This document shows positions 25,361-36,619 of a stretch of DNA of 64,000 nt, in pieces. Positions within the stretch are counted from its first letter, which is position 1. Each line of letters opens with the position of its first letter. Below the pieces are notes generated by a model, which was given only the letters and a program-made list of their open reading frames with translations, was not told where the DNA came from and searched no databases. Both the position numbers and the translations under genes were made by a program. The stretch comes from Magicicada septendecula (taxonomy: Eukaryota > Arthropoda > Insecta > Hemiptera > Cicadidae): NCBI GenBank assembly GCA_034769895.1, contig CM068367.1, forward strand, positions 1,316,975,046 through 1,317,039,045, in the 5' to 3' direction.

Positions 25361-26950
25361 GTGTCTGTGTGTCTGTAGATTTTTTTTCTATGGCAAACGA
25401 TAACTGCCGCAAATTCAAACAGAATCAAATAATTTTTTGCATACAGCCCGGTTTTGCAGAGTTCTCGCGACCTATTGTTTTTGGTGAAGATCGGTTGAGG
25501 GAAAGGGGTAGTTTACCTGCAACGGTTTTTTTTTAGCAAGGGAAATTTTGTTTGTTTGGCAAACGATAACAGCCGCAAATTCAAACAGAATCAAATAATG
25601 TTTCGCATACTGCCCTGAATTGTAGAGTTCTCAAGACCTATTGTTTTTGGTGAAGATCGGTTAAGGGAAAGGGGTAGTTTACCTGTAACGTTTTATGTTT
25701 TAACAAGGGTATTTCCTATGGCAAACGATAACAGCCGCAAATTCAAACAGAATGAAAAGATTATTTGCATACAGCCCTAAATTGTAGACTTCTCAATACC
25801 TTTTGTTTTTGGTGAAGATCGGTTAAGGGAAAGGGGTAGTTTACCTACAACGTTTTTTTAACAAGGGTATTTTCTATGGCAAACGATAACAGCCGCAAAT
25901 TCAAACAGAATCAAATAATTTTCTGCATACAGCCCTGATTTGTAGAGTACTCAAGACCTATTGTTTTTGGTGAAGATCGGTTGAGGGGAAGGGGTAGTTT
26001 ACCAGCAACGTTTTTTATCATGCGTATTTTCTATGGCAAACGACAACTGCCGCAAATTCAAACAGAATCAAATAATTTTTTGCATACAGCCCTGATTTGT
26101 AGAGTACTCGCGACCTATTGTTTTTGGTGAAGATCGGTTGAGGGGAAGGGGTAGTTTACCAGCAACGGTTTTTTTTATCAAGGGAAATTTTTTTTTTTTT
26201 TGGCAAACGATAACAGCCGCAAATTCAAACAGAATCAAATAATGTTTCGCATACAGCCCTGAATTGTAGATTTCTCAAGACCTATTGTTTTTGGTGAAGA
26301 TCGGTTGAGGGAAAGGGGTAGTTTACCTGCAACGTTTTTTTAACAAGGGTATTTTATATGGCAAACGATAACAGCCGCAAATTCAAACAGAATCAAATAA
26401 TGTTTTGCATACAGTCCTGATTTGTAGAGTACTCAAGACCTATTGTTTGTGGTGAAGATCGGTTAAGGGGAAGGGGTAGTTTACCTGCAACCTTTTACGT
26501 TTTATTTTCTATGGCAAACGATAACAGCCGCAAATTCAAACAGAATCATATAATGTTTTGCATACAGCCCTGATTTGTAGAGTACTCAAGACCTATTGTT
26601 TTTGGTGAAGATCGGTTAAGGGGAAGGGGTAGTTTACCTGCAACGTTTTTTTATCAAGCGTATTTTCTATGGCAAACGATAACAGCCGCAAATTCAAACA
26701 GAATCAAATAATTTTTTGCATACGTCCCTGAATTGTAGAGGTCTCAATGACTTTCGATTTTGGTGAAGATCGGTTAAGGGGAAGGGGTAGTTTACCTGCA
26801 ACCTTTTACGTTTTAACAAGAGTAAAGTACTTGAAAATTTATTTTTTTGTTAAAATTCCTTCCCTGGCTGTTTGGCTGAAAATGATTTTAAATATAAATC
26901 TTAGAATATGGAAGTCATGTATGGTTCTCCATACCGATATTTTTAATTTA

Positions 26951-27927
26951 CCACAGTTATGAAAAAATTTCTCTTGTTACAACATAAAATGTTGCAGGTA
27001 AACTAGCCCTTTCCCTTAACCGATCTTCACCAAAATCATCAGGCCTTGAGTACTCTACAATTCAGGGATGCATGCAAAATATTATTTGAGTCTGTTTGAA
27101 TGTGTGGCAGTTATCGTTCGTCATAAAAACAATTACTCTTGTTAAAATAAAACGTGGACTTTAAACTACCCCTTTCCCTTAACCGATCTTCGCCAAAATC
27201 AATAGGCCTTCATTCCTTTACAATTCTGGAACGTACAAAAAAAATTTGATCCTGTTTGAATGTGCGGCAGTTATCGTTCGTCATAGAAAAAATTACCGTT
27301 GTTAAAACATAAAATGTTGCAGGTAAACTATCCCTTTTCTTTAACCGATCTTCACCAAAATGAACAGACCTTGAGTACTTCACAATTCAGGAATGTATGC
27401 AAAAAAATATTTGATTCTGTTTGAATGTGCGGCAGTTATCATTCGTCATAGGAAAAATTACCCTTGTTAAAACAAAGTGTTGAGGGTAAACTACCCCTTT
27501 CCCTTAACCGATTTCCACCAAAATCAAAAGACCTTGAGTTCTCTATAATTCAGGGAGGTCTGAAAACAATTATTTGATTCTGTTTGAATTTACGGCAGTT
27601 ATCGTTCGTCATAGAAAAAATTACCCTTGTTAAAACATAAAACGTTGCAAGTAAACTACCCCTTTCCCTTAACCGATCTTCACCAAAAACAATAGGTCTT
27701 GAGAACTCTACAATGCAGGGCTGTGTGCAAAAAATGATTTGATTCTGTTTGAATTTGCGGCTCTTATCGTTTGCCATAGAAAAAAATCTACACACAGACA
27801 GACAGACACACAGGCACACACACAGACACTTTTCGAAAATTGACTTGTCTTCATGTTTTGATGGTAGTACAATCAGAATCAGCCGTTATCTCGAACACAA
27901 TTTTTTTCGCCATCACCATACTTTCAT
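26951..27927 (+). repeat. Diverged monomers and interrupted unit tail
   Basis: Five monomers in plus orientation, clearly more diverged than the central arrays (ttcgtcat for ttgccata). A microsatellite near 27,790 follows, then a tail that stops in the middle of its palindrome at ccatactttcat (27,927). The missing half of the palindrome is found at 33,938. Confidence 0.8.
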
Positions 27928-29344
27928 TGTTAACTTACGCTTCTTCTCTTCCTACATAATTAATAATAATAATACTTGTAAGATACTCAATTATTATTGT
28001 AATTTGCATAATCTATCTCACATCCGGAATAACACGTGCTCAGCTCGTTTATATGCATTAGGCTTTTTGGTCCAGAGTTGCGTTAAGCAGAAAGAGGCAG
28101 AGGTTGTCGGGTATTGAAATGGCCAGTTACACAACATGAGGTTAATGACTTCTCTTTTATTCAATTATTTGTGATACACGTTATTACACTGAGAGTCAGC
28201 AATAATAATTAAAATTCAAAATGGCGTCAACGTCATTTCCGCCCTTGCCATATGCTTAGTGTTACATGCATGTATTTTTTACTTGATTTGAATTAATTCT
28301 TTTAACTCGCTACTGCAATTATTTTCAACTCTATTTATCTTTATGTTTTTAATGCTTATTCTTACAATGGTTCACAAACCAACGCCTCAAGATAAGTATT
28401 TAAGTTGGCCAACAATAACGTTCACACTCTCACTTTCTCTCCCACTCATACTATAATTTCGCATATTTTTTAGTTATCTTGAATTGAGCTCATTATACTA
28501 GGTTTTAAAATTTTGAAAAACAATTTGTAAGGGCTTTCCTGATTATGATGTGGCGTAGATTTCTCCGCAACTTTCCATGGCGGTCGGCAGGTGTTCGGCC
28601 GAACCTTTACTGTTGTTTAGTCCACTGAATTTATTTGAATCTCATTTTTGTTAACCACTGACTCTACATACTGTTACTATTAACTTCTGAACACAACTAT
28701 TTCATTTTTGGTAAATAATTACTGCATTTTTGGCAAAATCTGCCCACTGCACAAGTCGAGCGTGTATGCTCTGTTGACTGTCTTTGATGAACTGGGGCAG
28801 ACGTTGTACTCTCTAACTTTCGTCTGTCCTTTGCACTGAATTTACATGGTGGTTATAATTGCTTGTTAACACTATTTACTTGTGATTACATTTTGTTGAT
28901 TCAAATAAAACACTGTAGCTGACTATTTTCGGCCAGCACAATTTTAACGTGTTACCGCCATGATGATGTTCTGGCGACTGGGGGGAATCAGACGCAATAA
29001 AAGTAGTCGTGTCTGACGTCATTATGTATTGTTCTTTTAGCCAACGCCCGGTTTAATACGTAATTGTTTCATGCCGTCATTGTTGATTTATGACGATCTG
29101 GCTTTGTGGACCATGAAAAGTTCGTATTATCAATTTGTTTCGCTTATTCCGCCATTACACATATTAATTTATGCTCTTACCACGATGACCTTGACTTGGC
29201 TCCCCTCTTGTGAATCTGCGTAGTTACTGGGACTTGTGCAAAACTAGCTTTGCCTTTGTTAACCTTTATGATCATAATAAATTTTACAATAATAATATTC
29301 CTAAATACCATAATTCCGGTAACAGGTAATTCTGTATTGTCACA
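27928..29344 (-). repeat. 3' LTR of element L (left copy)
   Basis: 1417 bp, beginning tgttaact and ending tgtcaca on the plus strand. It aligns along its whole length with 32,528-33,937. A ten-base block (caggtgttcgg area, near 28,589) is present here and missing in the other copy. Confidence 0.9.
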
Positions 29345-29394
29345 AAACCCCCTCAATGAAAGGTTTGGTGTCAAGACACAAAAACTTTCATTGA
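29345..29394 (-). promoter_or_regulatory. Polypurine tract with upstream hairpin, element L
   Basis: On the minus strand, gagggggttt directly precedes the 3' LTR and is a good polypurine tract for plus-strand priming. Just upstream, 29,353-29,394 form a hairpin whose outer arms are tcaatgaaag and ctttcattga. The inner stem is partly mismatched and the loop is not UUCG in this copy. Confidence 0.65.
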
Positions 29395-31628
29395 CTCATT
29401 CATACTTTCTAAAAGGATCAGTTCAGAAATGTGCCACAACCCCCTGTAGTGTTGATATATAAAAATTTGCAATCACTTACCCTTGGTCCTATAGTGCTGA
29501 TCGTACCTGTCTGACCTTACTGGACTTCTCCGGAGAGATCCCTACACCATAAGGCCATGAGGCACTGAACGCTCCTGTTCTGACGCTCCGGCCAGCTCAG
29601 GACCGCGGTCACAACACCACAAAACTCTGAAACATTCAATACAAAAATTTAAAATAGTGGCTTTATTTACCTACATATCCACAACCGATATGTCTCCCCT
29701 TAGATGCATTGGTTTGTGATATGAGGCGTTGGTTTCCTTTATTCATAAAATTCCAAATAACACAAAATTTATAACAAGATTTAGACAGATAATCCTTCTA
29801 CTTTCCCACACTCCTATATATTTTTATCAGTTTCTCTGACTCCAGTCAATATCAATTTACTTCCCTCATCATAAGAAATTATACTCTTATACTAAACATA
29901 GAACAAATTCTGCTCTCAAACAACAACTACTATCCCTATTCATTTATTTCAAATAACATCAGTATATTTAACTATCATGGCAGCACTTCAAAACTATTTA
30001 AACTTCTTTACTCAACTTTCTTTGCATTAATTTTCTTTTTATAACAGAATCATTACCAGAGATTTGTTAACCAACATAAAATTTAACATTATTACCGTCA
30101 CTACCCCTGTAGTAACCTCCTGACCTATTGTACCATCAACATAATAAAACATTGTACATCATAAAACATTAAACATTAACATTGAACAATTCACATTACT
30201 TAATTCATATTTACATAACTTGTAGCAGAACTTTTAACATTTTTTATTATCAACTTTCGGTTAACTTTTAGTCATTTAACATTCATTTAGATTCTATACA
30301 AACAAAAATTTCAAATTTATTATTCACCTTTCATTTACATTACCTTCCTACCATGAATTTTCCTTTTCTTTAACCCTTTTATGCTTATCAGTTTGGGTGA
30401 CTCTCTATTATTCACTATTCTCTGTATCTTATTTTGGCATTGTCAATCTAACCTTACTACCCCTTTTTTCTACTAATAACTGCTTCTAACCATTAACATA
30501 TTATGACACCAATATCTCTATATTAACCCCCTTCACAAATCCCATTTAAAACCTCTGGCACCGCTCATTTTTGCACAAGTATGTGTCTTCCCTTCCTATG
30601 CTCATTCCCTTATGTTGGTTCCTGGATTCTACCTAAAGCAACCCTTTCCGGCACACAACGGTCCCTTCCTGTCCCAACACCTTTCGTTGCGGACTCCCTA
30701 CACCAATACCCTTAATACAAAATATCACCATCAACAAATATAATTACCATTCACATTACTCACCTCTAAATATAATCACTAACCACTGTGTCCCTAAAAT
30801 ATCTAACACCTCTTTATATATTATCAGCATCTCAACTCTTATTCTCACTAACTCCCATTAACTCTATTTAACTAACTCCAATGCCCTTATCTATCACTAT
30901 TACCCAAACTCTTTACAACATTTCACCTTAATATACCACTAGAAAATTCATCACTTATCTACTAACAATCCTAAAACAATTCAATATCCAACTATATCAC
31001 CTGCGTAATCATTTACTAGCCATTTGACTCTGAATCTTATAATATCATTTCAAAATCATTATTAACTTAATTATTCTTCAATATTTAAAATTCTACAATG
31101 CATGGTTTACAAAAAAAAAATACATAAAATACACAACAGCAAAAATACACAAATACATTGACATTAATATACACAAAAAATATACAATCCAAATTACCAA
31201 TTAATCATTCACCATAAATCAGTCATAAACAGTCCATTTCAAAACACTGTCCACATAATTAAATGTTTATGAACACAATAAAATGTTTACCCTCCATCGT
31301 CAAATAATAGTCGAATCTTAAAACTATATACATTGTTTATTATTAGATATCTTATACTAACATCATAAATACATATACAATTCATATGTTCATCATTATC
31401 CTCAAACTCATTTAACCTGTCATGATTGGTCATTGTCCTGTCACCTTCGGTATAATTAGTCATAATTCGGTAATTTGCCAAGTCATTATTCTCATTATCT
31501 CGTACTACTTCAGTTTTATTACCAGGTAAGTTCGTACTACATTCATTATATATATCATCTCTACACCTAACCTTTCCATAAACTCTTCATAATCTCTATT
31601 TACTCTATATAACTCCATCTCCCAATTA
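29395..31628 (-). other. Internal non-coding part of element L with a pol N-terminal scrap
   Basis: 29,395-29,640 matches the 3' internal regions of G1 and G2 (the gaccttactggacttc block). 30,300-30,720 matches 46,860-47,250 of G1, and its last part matches 62,940-63,080 of G2, the stretch between protease and RT. No reading frame survives. The shared order in L and G1 shows a common deletion of the intervening RT-integrase region. Confidence 0.6.
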
Positions 31629-31928
31629 TCACACAACTCTTTCACAATATCTCCTATCATAACCCCAAATCACATTCTCTCTCTCAATATATGCAGGGGA
31701 CACTACAACTTTATTCTCGCACCACCTATCAGGTGCACAAAAAATCCAGGGACAACTATTTTCAGACCTTTTGCCTCCCAAATCTACATCGAAGGCACTC
31801 TCGTCCTTCCTAAAAACATGCATATCACCCCCAAATACACCATTAAGGGAAAAATCTAACCCCTGCAATTCCCCTACAATTATACCTTTTTTATGCACTC
31901 TCTTTAAACCTTCAAAACACACTATCAT
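31629..31928 (-). pseudogene. Gag-region open frame of element L, unrecognised
   Basis: A 99-codon frame downstream of the gag-like frame in the element's sense. It contains the block PWIFCAPDRWCEN. I do not recognise a domain. The position between gag start and pol suggests gag or a decayed gag-pol joint. Confidence that it is translated is low. Confidence 0.35.
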
Positions 31929-31979
31929 TCCATTATTATTATATTCTATTCACCATAAAACCTCATTATTAATACCAAC

Positions 31980-32348
31980 CTACACGCTATTATCTCCTAT
32001 CACTATATTTTTATTTATTTTATCGTCATTTCCACTACTACTTACCTTGTCCTCTTTGTTCAATTCTAATTTGTCTAATTCTAATTTCTTATTTTCTAAC
32101 TCTATTTTTTCGTCTAACCGTGTCTTTATTTCACTTAATCTTTTATCATAATGACAGCTTTGTTTCTTAATTTCTTTTTTAATGTCATTAAATTTATCAT
32201 CAAATTGGTTTAGTTTATTATTTAGTTCACCATTCTGTATTTTCATTAGCTGAAACAAATCTTCTAGCGATACCTTATTACTTATAATAGGCATTGGATT
32301 AGCCTGTGGTTCGTTTTCTATACTCATACTTTCGTTGTTATTTGCCAT
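31980..32348 (-). CDS. Gag-like N-terminal protein of element L
   Basis: 122 codons starting 160 bp inside the element from the 5' LTR, the expected place for gag. The peptide begins MANNNESMSIENE. It is highly charged, with a predicted coiled coil from about residue 35 to 100 made of Lys/Glu/Leu-rich heptads (for example LDEKIELENKKLELDKLEL). It has no zinc knuckle and ends far short of a normal gypsy Gag (usually several hundred residues). By position it would supply a Gag oligomerisation segment or be a remnant of one. The assignment rests on location and composition, not on a domain match. Confidence 0.5.
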   Translation of the reverse strand: MANNNESMSIENEPQANPMPIISNKVSLEDLFQLMKIQNGELNNKLNQFDDKFNDIKKEIKKQSCHYDKRLSEIKTRLDEKIELENKKLELDKLELNKEDKVSSSGNDDKINKNIVIGDNSV

Positions 32349-32507
32349 TTTTTATTATACTGATAGTACTAAACTTTGTCTTAATTGTTATACACTTCTC
32401 TTTATACCATACATAACCTACATGGATAACCTCTATTGTTATGTTTATTTCTCTACCCATCTACCTCCGCTTTTCTGCTTATTTATATAATTTTAATTTT
32501 ATATAAA

Positions 32508-32525
32508 GTCACCGTTCGGGAGCCA
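32508..32525 (-). promoter_or_regulatory. Candidate tRNA primer-binding site of element L
   Basis: Two bases inside the 5' LTR, the minus strand reads TGGCTCCCGAACGGTGAC. This begins with the TGG expected to pair with a tRNA CCA end. I cannot name the tRNA. Confidence 0.6.
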
Positions 32526-32527
32526 TC

Positions 32528-33937
32528 TGTTAACTTTCACCTCTCTTCATACATAATTAATAATAATAATACTTGTAAGATACTCAATTATTATGTAATT
32601 TGCATAATCTATCTCACATCCGGAATAACACGTGCTCAGCTCGTTTATATGCATTAGGCTTTTTGGTCCAGAGTTGCGTTAAGCAGAAAGAGGCAGAGGT
32701 TGTCGGGTATTGAAATGACCAGTTACACAACATGAGGTTAATGACTTCTCTTTTATTCAATTATTTGTGATATACGTTATTACACTGAGAGTCAGCAATA
32801 ATAATTAAAATTCAAAATGGCGTCGACGTCATTTCCGCCCTTCCCATATGCTTAGTGTTACATGCATGTATTTTTTACTTGATTTGAATTAATTCTTTTA
32901 ACTCGCTACTGCAATTATTTTCAACTCTTTTTATCTTTATGTTTTTAATGCTTATTCTTACAATGGTTCACAAACCAACGCCTCAAGATAAGTATTTAAG
33001 TTGGCCAACAATAACGTTCACACTCTCACTTTCTCTCCCACTCATACTGTAATTTCGCACATTTTTTAATTATCTTGAATTGAGCTCATTATACTAGGTT
33101 TTAAAATTTTGAAAAACAATTTGTAAGGGCTTTCCTGATTATGATGTGGCATAGATTTCTCCGCAACTTTCCATGGCGGTCGGCCGAACCTTTACTGTTG
33201 TTTAGTCCACTGAATTTATTTGAATCTCATTTTTGTTAACCACTGACTCTACATACTGTTACTATTAACTTCTGAACACAACTATTTCATTTTTGGTAAA
33301 TAATTACTGCATTTTTGGCAAAATCTGCCCACTGCACAAGTCGAGCGTGTATGCTCTGTTGACTGTCTTTGATGAACTGGGGCAGACGTTGTACTCTCTA
33401 ACTTTCGTCTGTCCTTTGCACTGAATTTACATGGTGGTTATAATTGCTTGTTAACACTATTTACTTGTGATTACATTTTGTTGATTCAAATAAAACACTG
33501 TAGCTGACTATTTTCGGCCAGCACAATTTTAACGTGTTACCGCCATGATGATGTTCTGGCGACTGGGGGGAATCAGACGCAATTTTTGTGCAAAGTAGTC
33601 ATGTCTGACGTCATTATGTATTGTTCTTTTAGCCAACGCCCGGTTTAATACGTAATTGTTTTATGCCGTCATTGTTGATTTATGACGATCTGGCTTTGTG
33701 GACCAATGAAAAGTTCGTATTATCAATTTGTTTCGCTTATTCCGCCATTACACATATTAATTTATGCTCGTACCATGATGACCTTGACTTGGCTCCCCTC
33801 TTGTGAATCTGTGTAGTTACTGGGACTTGTGCAAAACTAGCTTTGCCTTTGTTAACCTTTATGATCATAATAAATTTTACAATAAAAATATTCCTAAATA
33901 CCATAATTCCGGTAACAGGTAATTCTGTACTGTCACA
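32528..33937 (-). repeat. 5' LTR of element L (right copy)
   Basis: 1410 bp, tgttaact to tgtcaca on the plus strand, nearly identical to the left LTR. Differences include a ten-base deletion near 33,180 and a ttttgtg block near 33,584. Confidence 0.9.
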
Positions 33938-36007
33938 TCATTTCCTTATGGAACATGGAAGTAAAATATCGGTATGGAGAACCATACATGAATTCAATGT
34001 TCTAAGATTTATATTTTAAATCATTTACAAAATGAAATGTTTCCATAGAAACTACTTCTTTCCACTTATTGCTTCAGTCTTAACCACAGTACTGTGGTCA
34101 CTAACGTATACCACCACATGTTATCGCACTCGATTTTCACTGATGATGGCAGTCGACGGCACTGCTGAAACGTCTGGTTTTGCAGGAAACTTTGGTCTAC
34201 GGCCAAACAGGACGGGAAGGAATTTTAACAACAAACTACTTCTTTGTTGCCGATAACATTGTACATATATAAAAAATGATCCCCTCCCCCTTCAACTATA
34301 ATTTTCATTTATAGAAAATTACCCCCACCCCATTCAACTAGCCTCTTCATTTATAGATATTTCATCTACGTTTCTACAGTGGATTATTAAGATATTCTTA
34401 TCAGGATACTTTATTTATCAAAATTAAGTACTTTACTCTTGTTACAACAAAAAATGTTTCAGGTAAACTACCCTTTCCTCCGAACTGATCTTCACCAAAA
34501 TCAATAGGCCTTGAGTCCTCTACAACTCAGGCACATATGTAAAAAATTATTTGATTCTGTGTGAATTTACAGCAGTTATCGTTCGTCATGAAAATATTTC
34601 TCTTGTTACAACATAAAATGTTGCAGGTAAACTACCCCTTTCCCTTAAACGATCTTCACCAAAATCATCAGGCCTTGAGTTCTCTACAATGTAGGGAAGT
34701 ATGCAAAACATTATTTGATTATGTTTGAATTTACGGCAGTTATCGTTCGTCATAGAAAAAATTACCCTTGTTATCACATAAAACGTTGCAGGTAAACTAC
34801 ACCTTTCTCTTAACTGATATTCACCAGAATCAAGAGGTCTTGAGTCCTCTACAATTCAGGCATGCATGCAAAACATTATTTGATTCTGTTTGAATGTGCG
34901 GCAGTTATCGTTCGTCATAGAAACAATTACCCTTGTTAAAACATTAACAGTGGCAGATAATCTACCCCTTTCCTTTAACCGATCTTCACCAAAATAAATA
35001 GGCCTTGAGCCTCTACAACTCGGGCACATATGTAAAAAATTATTTGATTCTGTTTGAATTTACGGCAGTTATCGTTCTTCATGAAAAACGTTCTCTTGTT
35101 ACAACATAAAATGTTGCAGGTAAACTACCCCTTTCCCTTAACCCATCTTCAACAAAATCAACAGACCTTGAGTTATCTACAATTGAGGAAGGTATGCACA
35201 AAATTATTTGATTCTGTTTAAATGTGCAGCAGTTATCGTTCGTCATAGAAACGATTACTATTGTTAAAACATAAAATGTGGCAGGTAAACTACCCGTTTC
35301 CCTTAACCGATCTTCACCAAAATCAACAGACATTGAGTTCTCTATAGCTCAGGAAGGTATGCAAAACATTATTTGATTCTGATTTAATTTACGGCAGTTA
35401 TCATTCGTCATAGGAAAAATTACCCATGTTAAAACATAAAACGTTGCAGGTAAACTACCCCTTTCCCTAACCCGATCTTCAACAAAAACAATAGGTCTTG
35501 AGAACTCTACAATTCAGGGCTGTATGCAAAACATTATTTGACTCTGTTTGAATTTGCGGCTGTTATCGTTTGCCATAGAAAATACCCTTGTTAAAACAAA
35601 AAATGTTGCAGGTAAACTACCCCTTTCCCTTAACCGATCTTCACCGAAAATAATAGGTCTTGAGAACTCTACAAATCAGGGCTGTATGCAGAAAATTATT
35701 TGATTCTGGTTGAATTTGCGGCTGTTATCGTTTGCCATAGAAAAAAATCTACAGACAGACACACACACAGACACTTTTCAAAAAATGACTTTTTTTCATG
35801 TTTGGAGGGTAGTACAATCAGAATCTGCAATAATCTCGAACACGATTTTTTTTGCCATCACCATACTTCCATTTCCATATGGAACATGGAAGTAAAATGA
35901 CTTTTCTTCATGTTTTGAGAGTAATAAAATCAGAATCAGCCCTTATTTTAAACACATTTTTTTCGCCATTACCATGCTTGCATTTCCTTACAGAACATGG
36001 AAGTAAA
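33938..36007 (+). mobile_element. Diverged Helentron-like unit with a doubled tail
   Basis: 33,938-33,965 is the second half of the tail palindrome split by element L. It is followed directly by a head (atatcggtatgg from 33,966), a Penelope-like remnant, about eight diverged monomers (34,430-35,690), a microsatellite near 35,752 and the tail palindrome 35,865-35,893. A second, shorter tail (35,894-36,007) repeats the catgttttgag and atggaagtaaaa blocks. The repeat cluster ends at about 36,007, where low-copy-looking sequence begins. Confidence 0.65.
34137..34177 (+). ncRNA. Hammerhead-ribozyme-like motif in Penelope-like remnant
   Basis: CTGATGA (34,140-34,146), a stem II of tggcagt/actgct with a short loop, GAAA, then CGTC followed by TGG. 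Upstream TCA can pair with TGG (one wobble) as stem I, leaving GUC as the cleavage triplet and ACGU as a minimal palindromic stem III. Hammerhead motifs are known from Penelope-like elements. Activity is not shown by sequence alone. Confidence 0.55.
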
Positions 36008-36619
36008 AACTGTAGTTCATTGACAAAAGTTATTTATTACGTTGTCTTTTGGAAAGGTGAATGAAAGCCTTATAGGTCTGTCCTGTTAGAAAAATGAAAA
36101 CTCTTCATCGTCTTCAGTAGTAATTGAAAGTAGTACAATATACATCAATGCATCGCATAAAAAATATTAACAAAACAAAGATCTAATCAGTAGCTGTTAT
36201 AAACTTTGATATTGGTATCTACGGAACACTTGAAACATTATTCAGTGTTACTGAACATTATTTTCTGTTACTTTACATGTTTTATTTTACAAATCTGAAA
36301 TACCGGAAAATGACAATTTCAAAATGTTAATACAGTCTGTACTGATTATTATCATCAGCAGAATACTAGATGTGTGATTAACAGGTGAGGTAGTGGGAAT
36401 TTCAAACTTAACAAAACGGTGAAATGATAAAGTGATAGGAATTATGCGTCTCCCCTCCCTGCATTTGTCAGGTGTGTCACCTCTTATGGGCTGACTTGTG
36501 TGCCTGTATCACATGACTTTTTAAGCAAGTTAAGTTCTCAGAAACCTCACAGAAACAGTTTGTAACATGTTCTCTCTTAGTTGTGGCAAAAAATGGGATT
36601 TTTTTTATTTAAAGAGAAA
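36008..36619. other. Low-copy-looking AT-rich sequence
   Basis: No repeat family seen elsewhere in the window, and no supported gene or site. Confidence 0.5.

Larger units (their letters stand above)
20045..26050 (-). repeat. Recent ~3.0-kb tandem duplication within the minus arm
   Basis: The segment from about 20,045 to 23,045 is repeated at about 23,045 to 26,050. Offsets measured at three anchors are 2995, 3003 and 3002 bp. Differences are mostly in homopolymer and TCTG-repeat length plus scattered substitutions such as aacctgggga versus aacctgggaa. The unit contains tail, microsatellite, monomers and spacer S. Confidence 0.85.
19856..26950 (-). repeat. Inverted satellite arm with three tails and two spacer copies
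   Basis: The minus-strand arm contains tails at 19,856, 22,208 and 25,203, spacer S twice, monomers throughout, and a terminal head (ccataccgatat) near 26,930-26,942. The monomer variants are the same as in the plus arm read in reverse. No gene is seen. Confidence 0.9.
27928..33937 (-). mobile_element. Complete gypsy-type LTR element lacking the pol core (element L)
   Basis: Two long direct repeats enclose 3.18 kb and are flanked by the 4-bp duplication TCAT (27,924-27,927 and 33,938-33,941). The candidate PBS at the right and the purine tract at the left put the coding sense on the minus strand. The interior holds a gag-like N-terminus and a short piece matching the region between protease and RT of element G2 (near 30,540-30,720). 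RT, RNase H and integrase are absent. The internal 3' region matches those of G1 and G2. It is a non-autonomous derivative with hardly diverged LTRs, so a recent insertion. Confidence 0.9.

Noticed and set aside
32436-32657. Hydrophobic 73-codon frame (MLCLFLYPSTSAFLLIYII...)
   Set aside because: It spans the PBS and LTR of element L on the antisense strand, so it is an accident of T-rich sequence.
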